Below are positions 1-8,128 of a stretch of DNA of 64,000 bases, in pieces. The stretch spans positions 16,539 through 80,538 of the forward strand of contig NZ_LJBR01000037.1 in the NCBI RefSeq assembly GCF_001282115.1. The letters are read 5' to 3'. The translations under genes and the position numbers were made by a program. Origin of the DNA: Streptomyces sp. NRRL B-24085. Lineage in GTDB: Bacteria > Actinomycetota > Actinomycetes > Streptomycetales > Streptomycetaceae. A model generated the notes under the pieces. The model saw only the letters and a program-made list of their open reading frames with translations, was not told the origin of the DNA and searched no databases. Numbering within the stretch: the first letter of the stretch is position 1; each line of letters opens with the position of its first letter.

Positions 1-1185
1 GTCGCCGTCCGCTCCGGCGGGCACAGCTGGGCCGCCTGGTCGGTGCGCGGGGACGCCCTGCTGATCGACCTGGGAGGCTTCCGCGAAATGGCGTACGACC
101 CGGACACCCGGATAGCCACGGCGACCCCCAGCGTCAAGGGCGGCGACGAACTCAACCCGTTCCTGGGCGTGTTCGGGCGTTTCTTCAACGGCGGCCACTG
201 CCCCTCCGTCGGCATCGGCGGCTTCCTGCTCCAGGGCGGGCAGGGCTGGAACGCACGCGGCTGGGGGTGGGCGGCGGAGAACATCGTGGCGATCGACGTC
301 GTCACCGCCGAGGGCGAGCTGGTGCGCGCGGACGAGACGCACCACAGCGACCTGTTCTGGGCGGCGCGCGGCGCAGGACCGGGCTTCTTCGGTGTCGTCA
401 CCCGCTTCCACCTGCGCACCCGCCCGCTGCCCGGACACCTCGCGCACACCGTGCACGCCTACCCCCTCGACCTCTTCGACGAAGTCATGACGTGGCTGCA
501 CGAGACCCACCACACCGTCTCGGACCTGGTCGAGATCGTCGCCGTGACCCAGGCGCTCCCGGAATACGACGAACACGTCCTGCTGGTCACCGGCCTGTCC
601 TTCACCGACACCCCGGAGCAGGCCGCCGAGGCGCTGGCGCCGCTGCACGCCAACCCGTACGCGGACCGTGCGCTGTTCCGCGTGGAGGCCAGACCCACCA
701 CGCTCGCCGAGCAGATTCACGGCCAGCGGGAGGCCAACCCCGAAGGCCACCGATACTTCGTGGACAACGCCTGGCTGACCGGAGGAGCCTCGGACGTCGT
801 CCCGGCCATCCGCAAGGCCTTTACCGAGCACCCGACCCCGCAGACCTTCACCATCTGGTTCTCCATGGCCCCGCTGCGCGAACTGCCCGACATGGCTTTC
901 TCGTTGCAGTCGGAGATCTACTGCGCCACCTACGTCGTGCACGACGGGCCCGAGCGCGACGCCGAGCTGCGCGCCTGGCTGGACGAGGCGATGGCGGCGA
1001 TGCAGCCGGTGACGGCGGGCCAGTACCTGGGGGATTCCGACTTCACGGTACGGCAGTTGAAGTTCATGGGCGACGAGCAGTGGCGGCGGCTGCAGGAGAT
1101 CCGGGCCGTGCGCGACCCCAAGGGCCTGTTCGCCGGCTATCTGAGCGCGGGGGCCGTCACCAACACCAACCACTGGGAGCAGTGA
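1..1185 (+). CDS. FAD-linked oxidoreductase, berberine-bridge-enzyme type (5' end outside window)
   Basis: The frame is open from base 1, so the N-terminus lies outside the window; 394 residues are visible. The first residues read VAVRSGGHSW, the PP-loop segment whose His usually carries the FAD covalently. About 50 residues on, GGHCPSVGIGG supplies the Cys position that makes flavin bicovalent in berberine-bridge and glucooligosaccharide oxidases. The C-terminus (FAGYLSAGAVTNTNHW) resembles the BBE tail. Family role: oxidation of an alcohol or ring-bearing natural product with O2 as acceptor. The stop is followed 3 bases later by the FAH-family hydrolase start, so the two are probably co-transcribed. 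The substrate cannot be inferred. An internal GTG at 43 could be mistaken for a start, but the conserved SGGHSW lies upstream of it. Confidence 0.9.
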   Translation, partial: VAVRSGGHSWAAWSVRGDALLIDLGGFREMAYDPDTRIATATPSVKGGDELNPFLGVFGRFFNGGHCPSVGIGGFLLQGGQGWNARGWGWAAENIVAIDVVTAEGELVRADETHHSDLFWAARGAGPGFFGVVTRFHLRTRPLPGHLAHTVHAYPLDLFDEVMTWLHETHHTVSDLVEIVAVTQALPEYDEHVLLVTGLSFTDTPEQAAEALAPLHANPYADRALFRVEARPTTLAEQIHGQREANPEGHRYFVDNAWLTGGASDVVPAIRKAFTEHPTPQTFTIWFSMAPLRELPDMAFSLQSEIYCATYVVHDGPERDAELRAWLDEAMAAMQPVTAGQYLGDSDFTVRQLKFMGDEQWRRLQEIRAVRDPKGLFAGYLSAGAVTNTNHWEQ

Positions 1186-1188
1186 GCC

Positions 1189-2145
1189 ATGCGTTTGGCG
1201 ACATACGAGCACGAGGGTGTGGAGCGCGCAGGGGTGGTGCGGGAGGGGGTGATCCACCCGCTGCCTGAGGGTGTCACGGTCCTGACGCTGCTGGAGCAGG
1301 AGGTGCTGATCTCCGCTGGCGTCGAAGCGCTGCGGAAACGCAGCGAGTTGACGGTGGATCAGGTGCGGCTGCTGCCGCCGCTCACGCCGCCCTCGATCCG
1401 GGACTTCGTCGGTTTCGAGGCGCACATCGAGGGCGTGTCGAAGTCGCTGGACGGGCTGGAGCACGTGCCCGAGGAGTGGTACCGGGCGCCCAACTTCTAC
1501 TTCACCAACCCGCACGCGGCCTGCGGCGCCCACGACGACGTGCCCGTCCCGGCGGGCTGCTCGGTGCTCGACTTCGAGCTGGAGGTGGGCGCGGTCATCG
1601 GACGCGCAGGCCGCGACCTCACCCCCGAGCAGGCGCGCGAGCACATCGTCGGCTACCTGGTCTTCAACGACTGGTCGGCGCGCGATCTGCAGAAACCGGA
1701 GAAGAACCTGGGGCTTGGCTTCTCCAAGGGCAAGGACTTCGCCCACACTCTCGGCCCCTACCTGGTCACCGCCGACGAGGTGGCGGACCGGCGGGACGCG
1801 GACGGCTTCCTCGACCTGGAGATGACGGTCACCCTCAACGGTGAGCTGCTCGGCCGCGACACGCTCGCCAACTGCTCGTGGACCTTCGAGGAGATGGTCG
1901 CCTACGCCGCCCGCGACACCTGGGTGCGCCCCGGGGACGTTCTCGGCTCGGGCACCTGCGGCTGGGGAGCGCTGGCGGAGTTCTGGGGCAGGCTCGGCGA
2001 GCGGACCCCGCCGTCACTGACGCCGGGCGACGAGGTGACCCTGACCGTGGAGCGGCTCGGCACCGTCTCCAACCGGGTCGTGGCGGGACGCACCGACGCC
2101 TACCTGCCGCGGGCCCGCAAACGGGGGCGCACCCCGCGGCCGTAA
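1189..2145 (+). CDS. Fumarylacetoacetate hydrolase family protein
   Basis: 318 residues, the usual length for two-part FAH-family enzymes: an N-terminal cap (about 1-65) and the FAH fold after it. DFELEVGAVIGRAGRDL and VFNDWSARDLQ are the classic metal-site and active-site segments, and GSGTCGWGAL is the C-terminal glycine-rich stretch. The family cleaves or hydrates 2,4-diketo or 2-oxo-enol acids, or decarboxylates them, with Mg2+ or Ca2+, typically at the end of aromatic catabolism. ATG start 3 bases after the oxidase stop. Together with the LysR and SDR that follow it suggests a small ring-degradation operon; the exact substrate is unknown. Confidence 0.93.
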   Translation: MRLATYEHEGVERAGVVREGVIHPLPEGVTVLTLLEQEVLISAGVEALRKRSELTVDQVRLLPPLTPPSIRDFVGFEAHIEGVSKSLDGLEHVPEEWYRAPNFYFTNPHAACGAHDDVPVPAGCSVLDFELEVGAVIGRAGRDLTPEQAREHIVGYLVFNDWSARDLQKPEKNLGLGFSKGKDFAHTLGPYLVTADEVADRRDADGFLDLEMTVTLNGELLGRDTLANCSWTFEEMVAYAARDTWVRPGDVLGSGTCGWGALAEFWGRLGERTPPSLTPGDEVTLTVERLGTVSNRVVAGRTDAYLPRARKRGRTPRP

Positions 2146-2173
2146 CCTCACACGGCGCTGACCTGCGCACATC

Positions 2174-2204
2174 CAGGGATCCGATAGCTGCTATCGGATC
2201 CCTG
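2174..2204. promoter_or_regulatory. Perfect 14-bp inverted repeat, operator or terminator
   Basis: Two perfect 14-base arms (CAGGGATCCGATAG at 2174-2187 and its complement at 2191-2204) separated by 3 bases, between the hydrolase stop and the LysR start. No T-run follows. The low-GC core (CGATAG..CTATCG) is unlike typical Streptomyces terminators, so an operator for the adjacent LysR protein is at least as likely as a terminator. Confidence 0.6.
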
Positions 2205-2296
2205 TGAGTTGCATCCGGGCCTCTTCCTCGACGGCGGGCCCGTGGTTACCCTCCGAATTCACCGAGCTTCAACGACGCGGCCGGAAGGAAACACCC

Positions 2297-3280
2297 ATGG
2301 GTCTCGGAGCCATCGACCTGAATCTTCTGGTGGCGTTGGAGGCGCTCCTGGAGGAGAAGAACGTCACCCACGCCGGGGTCCGTCTGTCCACCAGCCAGTC
2401 CGCGATGAGCGGCTCCCTGGCCCGGCTGCGCCGCCACTTCAACGACGAGCTGCTGATCCGGGTGGGCCGGGAGTACGAGCTGACGCCGCTGGCCGAGCGG
2501 CTGCTGCCGGTCGTGCAGGCCTCGCTGCACAAGGCGGAGGAGGCCCTCTCCCTGACCCGGCACTTCGACCCTTCGCGCAGCCGGCAGCGCTTCTCGGTCG
2601 TGATGTCGGACTATGTGATGACCATGCTGGTGGAGCCGCTGCTGCGGATCATCGCCGAGGAGGCGCCCGGCGTCCGCATCGACTTCCACCCGATCGTCGG
2701 CGGACAGCTGGAGAACGAGACCCACCTGCGCTGCCACGACCTGATGGTCGTCCCGCTCGGCTACCAGCTGCCGGGCGTCAGCGAGGCCGTCATGCATGAT
2801 CGTTTCGTCTGCATCGTCGACCGGCGCAACCCCTGGCTGCGCGACGGCCGGCTCACGCTGCAGGACCTGGCGGAGATGCCGCACGCCACCTGCGCCCTCG
2901 GCAAGAGCCACACGCCCGCCGAGCGTCAGCTGGAGACCCTCGGCATCACACCGAAGGTGCAGGTCAGCACACCTGGGTTCAGCGTGCTGCCGTTCCTGGT
3001 CAGCGGCACCGAACTGGTCGCGCTGGTGCCGGAGCGGCTGGCCCTGCGCTACGAGTCGTTCGCGGGCTGTGCCGTCGTACCGACACCGTTCCCGGACGTG
3101 CCGCTCGTGGAGGCCATGTACTGGCACCACAACCGCCACTCCGACCCCGCGCACCGGTGGCTGCGCGAGACCGTGCGGCAGGTCGGCGCCTCGCTGGATA
3201 AGCCGGCGCGCGCGGAGATCGCCCCGGTGGATGACAGGCATGAAGAAGAACCGTTTCCGGAGCTGAGCGCGGCTTCCTAG
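2297..3280 (+). CDS. LysR-family transcriptional regulator
   Basis: 327 residues. Residues about 6-50 form the LysR winged helix-turn-helix (LNLLVALEALLEEKNVTHAG, then STSQSAMSGSLARLRRHF), followed by the linker helix and a substrate-binding domain to the end. The ATG at 2297 is chosen because it lies 7 bases after a GGAAGGA ribosome site and starts directly at the HTH; the frame is open further upstream but without family sequence. The recognition helix looks like the NodD/LinR-type LysR subgroup. It lies between the hydrolase and an SDR, all on the same strand, and probably controls this catabolic set; the palindrome at 2174-2204 is a candidate binding site. The effector is unknown. Confidence 0.92.
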   Translation: MGLGAIDLNLLVALEALLEEKNVTHAGVRLSTSQSAMSGSLARLRRHFNDELLIRVGREYELTPLAERLLPVVQASLHKAEEALSLTRHFDPSRSRQRFSVVMSDYVMTMLVEPLLRIIAEEAPGVRIDFHPIVGGQLENETHLRCHDLMVVPLGYQLPGVSEAVMHDRFVCIVDRRNPWLRDGRLTLQDLAEMPHATCALGKSHTPAERQLETLGITPKVQVSTPGFSVLPFLVSGTELVALVPERLALRYESFAGCAVVPTPFPDVPLVEAMYWHHNRHSDPAHRWLRETVRQVGASLDKPARAEIAPVDDRHEEEPFPELSAAS

Positions 3281-3318
3281 CGTGGTCGGGAGGAATCCCG
3301 CACCCCACTGGAGGAACC

Positions 3319-4089
3319 GTGAGCCGTACGCGTCTGGCGGGCCGTACTGTCGTCGTCACCGGAGCCGCGCAGGGCCAGGGAGCCGCCGAGGCCGAGGCGG
3401 CCGCCCGGGAGGGCGCGAAGGTGATCGCGACCGACGTCCTGGACGAGGCCGGCGAGGCGCTCGTCGCGTCCCTGTGCGCCGACGGCCTGGAGGTGACCTT
3501 CCGGCACCTGGACGTGACGTCACCGGAGGACTGGGCCGCGCTCGCGGCCGGCCTGGACGTCGTACACGGCCTCGTCAACAATGCCGGCATCCCGATGCGG
3601 GCCCGCCTCGGAGAGGTCGAAGTCGCCGACTTCAACCGGGCGTTCGCGGTCAATACGACGGGCGCCCTGCTCGGCATCCAGGCCCTGGCGCCTTTGATGC
3701 TGGCGGGCTCCTCCATCGTCAACGTCGGCTCGGTCGCGGGCCTGACCGCCCATCACGCGGTGGCCTACACGACCAGCAAGTGGGCGCTGCGCGGGCTGTC
3801 GAAGGTCGCGGCGCTGGAACTGGCGCCCCGCGGCATCCGCACCAACGTCGTCCACCCCGGGTACATCGAGACCCCGCTGATGGCCTCCGCCAACCCGTTG
3901 TTCGTGCGGGCGCACGTGGCGATGACTCCCCAGGGGCGCGCGGGCACCGTCGACGAGGTGGCCCCGCTGATCGTCTACCTATTGTCTGACGAGGCGTCGT
4001 ACGTCAACGGCGCGGAGATCACGGTCGACGGCGGGTATGCGGCGCACGGCGGGGTCAAGGCCATCACGAACGCGCTCGACGGGCCGTGA
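3319..4089 (+). CDS. SDR-family NAD(P)-dependent oxidoreductase
   Basis: 256 residues, classical SDR length. TGAAQGQG at 14-21 is the nucleotide-binding glycine motif, VNNAG is near 87, the catalytic Ser is in NVGSVAG (S138), and Tyr150/Lys154 sit in AYTTSK. The C-terminal EITVDGGYAAHGG is typical of 3-hydroxy/ketosteroid-like SDRs. GTG start at 3319 with a GGAGGA site 5 bases upstream. It lies 38 bases after the LysR stop on the same strand and probably oxidises or reduces an alcohol/ketone intermediate in the same pathway. Substrate and cofactor preference are not determinable here. Confidence 0.93.
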   Translation: MSRTRLAGRTVVVTGAAQGQGAAEAEAAAREGAKVIATDVLDEAGEALVASLCADGLEVTFRHLDVTSPEDWAALAAGLDVVHGLVNNAGIPMRARLGEVEVADFNRAFAVNTTGALLGIQALAPLMLAGSSIVNVGSVAGLTAHHAVAYTTSKWALRGLSKVAALELAPRGIRTNVVHPGYIETPLMASANPLFVRAHVAMTPQGRAGTVDEVAPLIVYLLSDEASYVNGAEITVDGGYAAHGGVKAITNALDGP

Positions 4090-4316
4090 CCAGCACGTCC
4101 GGCTCCGGACGCGGAGGCGGACGCACGCGCAGCACGACTCGGGCGCGGACCGCCCGGGCGAGGACCAGGACGATGCAGGCCGTGAACGCGGCCCGGTAGC
4201 CCGCTGTCAGTGCGGCGAGCCGGTCCGGGCCGTTTGTCTTTGACACGGCGACCGAGGTGGGTCGGCCACCACGAAGGCCCCGCCGATCTTGAAGGCCGCC
4301 GTGTTGACGCCCCACG
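4064..4316 (-). pseudogene. Remnant: C-terminus of an MFS (DHA2-type) exporter
   Basis: Minus-strand text in two frames reads NTAAFKIGGAF, then NGPDRLAALTAGYR and AAFTACIVLVLARAVR, and a basic tail. This matches the last transmembrane helices of EmrB/QacA-like exporters, which normally read roughly NTSFQIGGALG then YRAAF and a hydrophobic helix. The earlier helices are absent, and the fragment is joined directly to the start of a sigma-factor remnant. Probably the scar of a deletion that fused two genes. The tail overlaps the end of the upstream SDR on the other strand. Confidence 0.5.
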
Positions 4317-4317
4317 A

Positions 4318-4381
4318 CCTCTCCCCATTCCTCGCGGAACGCGGCGCCGACCGCCTCCTCGATCCCGTCCGTGGCACTCAC
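4318..4381 (-). pseudogene. Remnant: N-terminus of an ECF sigma factor
   Basis: Only about 21 codons: GTG start at 4381, then residues SATDGIEEAVGAAFREEWG, the usual opening of the ECF sigma factors that accompany YCII/DGPF proteins. The frame then runs into exporter-like sequence. The GTG start overlaps the stop of the preceding YCII remnant in a GTGA (4381-4378), the translational coupling expected in intact versions of this cluster. The context makes the identification much better than length alone would allow. Confidence 0.55.
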
Positions 4382-4720
4382 TTCCAGACCGGCCGCACCT
4401 CGACCGAGCCGCCGTTGCGGGCGGCCGAGTGCCCCGGGCGGCTAGGGCGATGGCCTGGTCGACGTCGGGGACCTAGATGGAGTCGAGGCCGGCGAGGTAC
4501 TCCTTCGTCTCGGCGAACGGCTCGTCCCTGAGCAGCACTTCGTCATCGCGCACGCGTACGGTCGTGACGTCCGCGGCCGGACGCAGGCGGTCGCCGCTGA
4601 TGACACGGCCCACCCCCGCGTGTGCCCGGTAGTCGTGGAACCGGGGGCCGCCGGCGTGCCGCGCGGGCTCTCCTCCGCGCCGCCGACCGGGGAACAGGAG
4701 AACAGGACGAACTTCATCAT
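4378..4720 (-). pseudogene. Broken YCII/DGPF-family protein (copy 2)
   Basis: ATGATGAAG start at 4720; MKFVLFSCSPVGGAEESP is followed by a frameshift into HAGGPRFHDYRAHAG..VISGDRLRP, then RDEPFAETKEYLAGLDSI and an in-frame TAG at 4475-4473. Past the stop, DQAIALAARG and, after another shift, HSAARNGGSVEVRPVWK complete the family C-terminus up to a TGA that overlaps the sigma-factor start. The usual DGPF signature is DEPF here. With two frameshifts and one stop the gene is dead. The start overlaps the stop of the upstream NTF2-like remnant (ATGA). Confidence 0.75.
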
Positions 4721-4910
4721 GCTTCCCGCGCGGGCGAGGCATGCTCGTGGGTGACCCGCCACCGCACACCGGCGCCGCGGTAGCCGATAGCGAACTGGCC
4801 CTGCAGCGCCGTGCCGTGGGCATCACGGCCGTGCCGGCCAGGGTGGACGATCTCGGCGTCGGAGACGTAACAGGCCAGGGCGCGCTCCAAGTCGTGCTCT
4901 CCGACGGCCC
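4717..4910 (-). pseudogene. Remnant: NTF2/SnoaL-like small protein (C-terminal half)
   Basis: In the third minus frame, AVGEHDLERALACYVSDAEI followed by HPGRHGRDAHG and a tail with GVRWRVTHEHAS resembles the SnoaL/DUF4440 group of NTF2-fold proteins. No start codon belongs to it; upstream the frame reads nonsense derived from the preceding YCII gene. The stop overlaps the next start in ATGA. The two YCII copies and the sigma factor on either side suggest an original order YCII - NTF2-like - YCII - ECF sigma. Confidence 0.5.
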
Positions 4911-4964
4911 TCCGCGTCGAGGGCCCAGATGGCCTTTTTCGGGGTCCTCCCGCTCCCACATCGG

Positions 4965-5272
4965 TCAGAAGGGCCGCAACTCCAGGACCCGATGCCGGCG
5001 ACGGGGTGCTTCGCGGCGGCCTCGACCACCTTTCCCAGGCTGTCGCATTCCAGCACGTCGAATCCGGCGACGTGCTCCTTTGTCTCGGCAAACGGGCCGT
5101 CGATGCGCAGCACCTCGCCGTCGCGCACGGGGGTGGCCTTGGCGGGCAGCCCCAGCCGGAGGCCGTGCAGGCGCACCCGGCACTCGCCGAGCTCTTGCAC
5201 CCAGGGCTCGACGGGTGCCATGCCCGAGGCGCCGGCGGTGTCGCCGCCGCAGGCAAGCAGCATGTACTTCAT
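4965..5272 (-). pseudogene. Broken YCII/DGPF-family protein (copy 1)
   Basis: ATG at 5272 behind a GGGGGA site; MKYMLLACGGDTAGASGMAP, LRIDGPFAETKEHVAGFDVL and AAAKHPVAGIG are family-typical, with an intact DGPF signature. Just before the end a one-base slip separates GIG from VLELRPF and its TGA at 4967-4965, so translation instead runs on into the neighbouring remnant. Only the final ~7 residues are affected, so the slip could be recent or a sequencing error, but the companions downstream are clearly degraded. Confidence 0.75.
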
Positions 5273-5345
5273 GGTCCCCCCGGTCCTCAGGCCGTTCCTG
5301 CACCCCACCGACGACGGGGGCCGGGCGGAATCGACATCCGGGTAG

Positions 5346-5382
5346 GTCGAAGGGCCGGGACGTGTCGCCCCGGCCCTTCGAC
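5346..5382 (-). terminator. Rho-independent-type terminator after the MFS exporter
   Basis: Perfect 14-base arms (5346-5359 and 5369-5382; core AAGGGCCGGG) with a 9-base loop, 12 bases beyond the exporter stop on the minus strand. Confidence 0.85.
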
Positions 5383-5393
5383 TGCGGTGTGCG

Positions 5394-6941
5394 CTACGCC
5401 GACGCCGTCTGCACCGTCGGCTCTCCCGCGCCCACTGCGGCCCGCGCGGTGCTCTTGCGCACCAGGAGCAGCGTGACCAGTGCGCCCAGCAGCGAGGCGC
5501 AGCCGCAGATCACCACGCCGACCGCCATGCCGTGCCCGAGCGCGCTCTGCGCGGCGGCCCGGGCGCCGTCGCTGCCCGCGTTGACCACGGCCAGGGGTCC
5601 GGCGGCCGCCTCCATGCCCGCGTCCGCGCCGCTGAGCTTGCCGACCAGCACGGAGGAGGCGGCGCTCATCGCGACCGTGCTGATGACCGCCGGGCCGAGA
5701 GCCTGGCCGAACTCGCGCACCAGGCTGGTGGCGCCGCTGGCCATACCGGTCATGCTGAGCGGTACGGCGTTCACCGCGGCGGAGGTCAGCGAGGAAACCA
5801 CGCAGATGAAGCCGATGCCGAGGAGCAGGACCGGACCGATGAAGGCGGCCAGGGACGTGGTGGTGACGGGCAGCGCGGCGATCCAGAACTGGCCCGCGGC
5901 CATCGGCAGCAGCCCGCCCATCAGCAGCCAGCGCGGCTCGACCCGGGTGAGCATCTTGCTCAGCACGGGCGCCAGCAGCAGCGGGATCGCCTGGAGGATC
6001 ACGAACGGCATGCCGGCCCGGAGAGCGCTCAGGTGCATCACGGCGCCGAGCCGGATGGAGACGCAGTACGCGGTGCCGATGAAGCCGAACATGCCTGCCA
6101 GCGCGACGACGGCCGCGGCGGCGAAGGACGGGATTCGCAGTAGGTCCAGGTTGAACATTGGCGACGCCGACCGCTTCTCGGCGACGACGAAGCCGACCAG
6201 GGCGACGAAGGCCAGGGCGAGCGTGCCGACGATCGCCGGGCTGCTCCAGCCGCGGTCGCCGCCCTCGATGACTCCCCACAGCAGCGCGGTCAGGCCGACG
6301 GCGATGCTGATCTGTCCCGGCCAGTCCAGGGTGCGGCCCTCGGGTGCCTTGGAGTCGGTGACCAGGAACAGGCAGTCGACCCCGACGACCAGGCCGAGGA
6401 CGACCGGCGGCACGAACACCCAGCGGAAGTCGGCGACCGTGGCGAGGATGCCGGAGGACAGCGGACCGATCGCCGAGGCGAGGGAGATGCTCAGCGCCCA
6501 GGTCGAGACCGCTTTCGCGCGGTCCCTCTCCTGGGGCGTGGCGGCCGCGATCACCGCGAGGGAGCTGGGGAAGAGCGCGGCGGCGCCGACGCCGGCGAGG
6601 GCCTGGCCGATCCAGAGCATGGTGATGTTCTGCGAGGTGGCGTTGAGGAGTTCGCCGAGTGCCAGGATGAACCCGCCGAGCACCAGCAGCCGCTTGCGGC
6701 CGAACAGGTCGCCCACCACACCGAAATTCAGCTCGAGAATGGCGGTGGGCAGAATGAACGCGGAAGTGACCCAGGCCACCTGAGAGCCCGACGCACCGAA
6801 TTCGGCCTGAATGTTTCCGTTGATCGGTGAAGGCACCGTAATGCACAACTGTGCTGCCGCCACGGCCAGGCAGCAGGCTATGAGCGTCCCTTTGTCGAGT
6901 CTTTTCAGGGAGATCGATTCCGTCATCGTCCGTGCCCTCAC
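5394..6941 (-). CDS. MFS transporter, drug:H+ antiporter (DHA2-like)
   Basis: 515 residues, about 14 hydrophobic segments, the length and layout of 14-TM EmrB/QacA exporters. Motif A is visible as GVVGDLFGRKRLL (about residue 75), and motif C-like ALAGVGAAALFPSS follows. GTG start at 6941 overlaps the stop of the VOC gene (GTGA); an ATG at 6926 is an alternative with a GAGGG site upstream. It is the last gene of the SDR-VOC-MFS operon and is followed by a strong terminator. Likely exports a small molecule made or modified by the two enzymes upstream; substrate unknown. Confidence 0.92.
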   Translation of the reverse strand: MRARTMTESISLKRLDKGTLIACCLAVAAAQLCITVPSPINGNIQAEFGASGSQVAWVTSAFILPTAILELNFGVVGDLFGRKRLLVLGGFILALGELLNATSQNITMLWIGQALAGVGAAALFPSSLAVIAAATPQERDRAKAVSTWALSISLASAIGPLSSGILATVADFRWVFVPPVVLGLVVGVDCLFLVTDSKAPEGRTLDWPGQISIAVGLTALLWGVIEGGDRGWSSPAIVGTLALAFVALVGFVVAEKRSASPMFNLDLLRIPSFAAAAVVALAGMFGFIGTAYCVSIRLGAVMHLSALRAGMPFVILQAIPLLLAPVLSKMLTRVEPRWLLMGGLLPMAAGQFWIAALPVTTTSLAAFIGPVLLLGIGFICVVSSLTSAAVNAVPLSMTGMASGATSLVREFGQALGPAVISTVAMSAASSVLVGKLSGADAGMEAAAGPLAVVNAGSDGARAAAQSALGHGMAVGVVICGCASLLGALVTLLLVRKSTARAAVGAGEPTVQTASA

Positions 6942-7351
6942 TCTGCGTTCTTCTCTATGAGTTCGATGAGATTTCCCTCTGGGTCGGTGACCCAGGCCAT
7001 GCGGATGCCGGGCTCGGGAGAGGGTCCCGGCGGCACGGCCTCGCCCGCTCCGTGGGCCACCAGGGCCGTGTAGAGGGGGTCGAGTTCGGGGGTGGTGACC
7101 GCGAAGTGCCCGTATCCCTCGGTGAGGGTGGCGGTCAGTGGGTCCGGCGCTTTCAGGCCGGGGGCGGAGCCGCGTCTGGTGAGCAGTTCAACGCGCCAGC
7201 CGTGTGGATGTTCGAGGACAACACCTCGCAGGCCGGGCCCTTCGAGGTGGAACTGGAAGACTGTCGTCAGTTCGAGCGCCTTCGTGTACCAGGCGGTCAG
7301 GGCGTCCAGGTCGCGTACGTTGACGCCCACGTGGTCGAGTCGGATGGTCAC
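6938..7351 (-). CDS. VOC-family (glyoxalase/bleomycin-resistance fold) protein
   Basis: 137 residues with two beta-alpha-beta-beta-beta modules. It starts MTIRLDHVGVNVRDLDA, has GYGHFAVTTPELD in the middle and ends with VTDPEGNLIELIE; the paired His/Glu metal-ligand positions of the VOC fold are present (H7, the H in GYGHFAV, and the E in IELIE). Such proteins are glyoxalases, dioxygenases, isomerases/epimerases or binding proteins. It starts 7 bases after the SDR stop and overlaps the exporter start, so it is part of one operon. Biochemical role unresolved. Confidence 0.92.
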   Translation of the reverse strand: MTIRLDHVGVNVRDLDALTAWYTKALELTTVFQFHLEGPGLRGVVLEHPHGWRVELLTRRGSAPGLKAPDPLTATLTEGYGHFAVTTPELDPLYTALVAHGAGEAVPPGPSPEPGIRMAWVTDPEGNLIELIEKNAE

Positions 7352-7357
7352 GGGCGC

Positions 7358-8128
7358 TCAGCCGGCCATGGCGCTGTCGCCGCCGTCGACCATGAGGTTG
7401 GCGCCGTTGACGAAGGCAGCCTCGTCGGAGCAGAGGAAGGCCGCGACGCGCGCGATGTCCTCGGGCTGTCCGACCCGGCCGACCGGGATCCGCGCCTCCA
7501 GGTGGGCTTTGGGTCCCTCGGGGTCGTCCAGGAAAGGTGCGGTGGCCGCGGTGCGGGTCATGCCGGGCGCGATGGTGTTGACGCGGATGTGGTGCGCGGC
7601 GCCGGCCGCGCACAGGTGCTTGCTCATCGCCAGCACCCCGCCCTTGGCGGCGCCGTGCGGCACCATCGGCAGGAACGGCGCGCCGCGTACGGCCGCCACG
7701 GAGGCGACGTTCAGGACGGCGCCGCCGCCGCGCGCGATCAGGTGCGGCCAGGCCGCCTGCGTGCAGAAGTACGGGATGTCCAGCTCGTTCTTGATGGTGA
7801 AGTACCAGTCGTCGGCCGGCATCGTCTCGAACGGTCCGTTGCGCAGCGCCGAGGCGTTGTTGTACAGGATGTCGATCCCGCCGCATGCCTCGACGCCGGC
7901 CTCGATCCAATCCCGCGCCCCGGCCTGCGTGGACAGGTCCACGGGGGCCAGGGACCGCATGACGCCGCCGACCTTCTCGACGAGTTCCACGGTTTCGGCG
8001 GCGGTTTCCTCGTCGATGTCACAGCCGAATACAGTGGCGCCCTCCGCGGCGAATACAAGCGCTGCGGCCCGGCCTATTCCGGCCCCCGTGCCACTGATGA
8101 AAGCGATTTTCCCGGCCAGTCGACCCAT
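7358..8128 (-). CDS. SDR-family oxidoreductase with His in place of the catalytic Tyr
   Basis: 256 residues. SGTGAGIGRAAA (about 12) is the dinucleotide-binding motif, YNNAS replaces the usual NNAG, Ser143 is in NVASVAAV, and the YxxxK motif reads HGAAK with His158 and Lys162; the codon is CAC, one base from TAC. C-terminal NGANLMVDGGD is normal. I recall an actinobacterial SDR branch with HGTGK at this site, so this is more likely a natural subfamily than a dead enzyme. First gene of the minus-strand SDR-VOC-MFS operon; substrate unknown. Confidence 0.9.
   Translation of the reverse strand: MGRLAGKIAFISGTGAGIGRAAALVFAAEGATVFGCDIDEETAAETVELVEKVGGVMRSLAPVDLSTQAGARDWIEAGVEACGGIDILYNNASALRNGPFETMPADDWYFTIKNELDIPYFCTQAAWPHLIARGGGAVLNVASVAAVRGAPFLPMVPHGAAKGGVLAMSKHLCAAGAAHHIRVNTIAPGMTRTAATAPFLDDPEGPKAHLEARIPVGRVGQPEDIARVAAFLCSDEAAFVNGANLMVDGGDSAMAG

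Noticed and set aside
2246..3241. Long open frame opposite the LysR gene
   Set aside because: Antisense shadow of a clear LysR coding region; its Gly/Ala/Arg/His-rich translation has no family motif.
4741..6783. 680-codon plus-strand open frame opposite the exporter
   Set aside because: Pro/Arg/Ser/Thr-rich GC artefact lying over the DGPF remnants and the MFS gene; no motifs.
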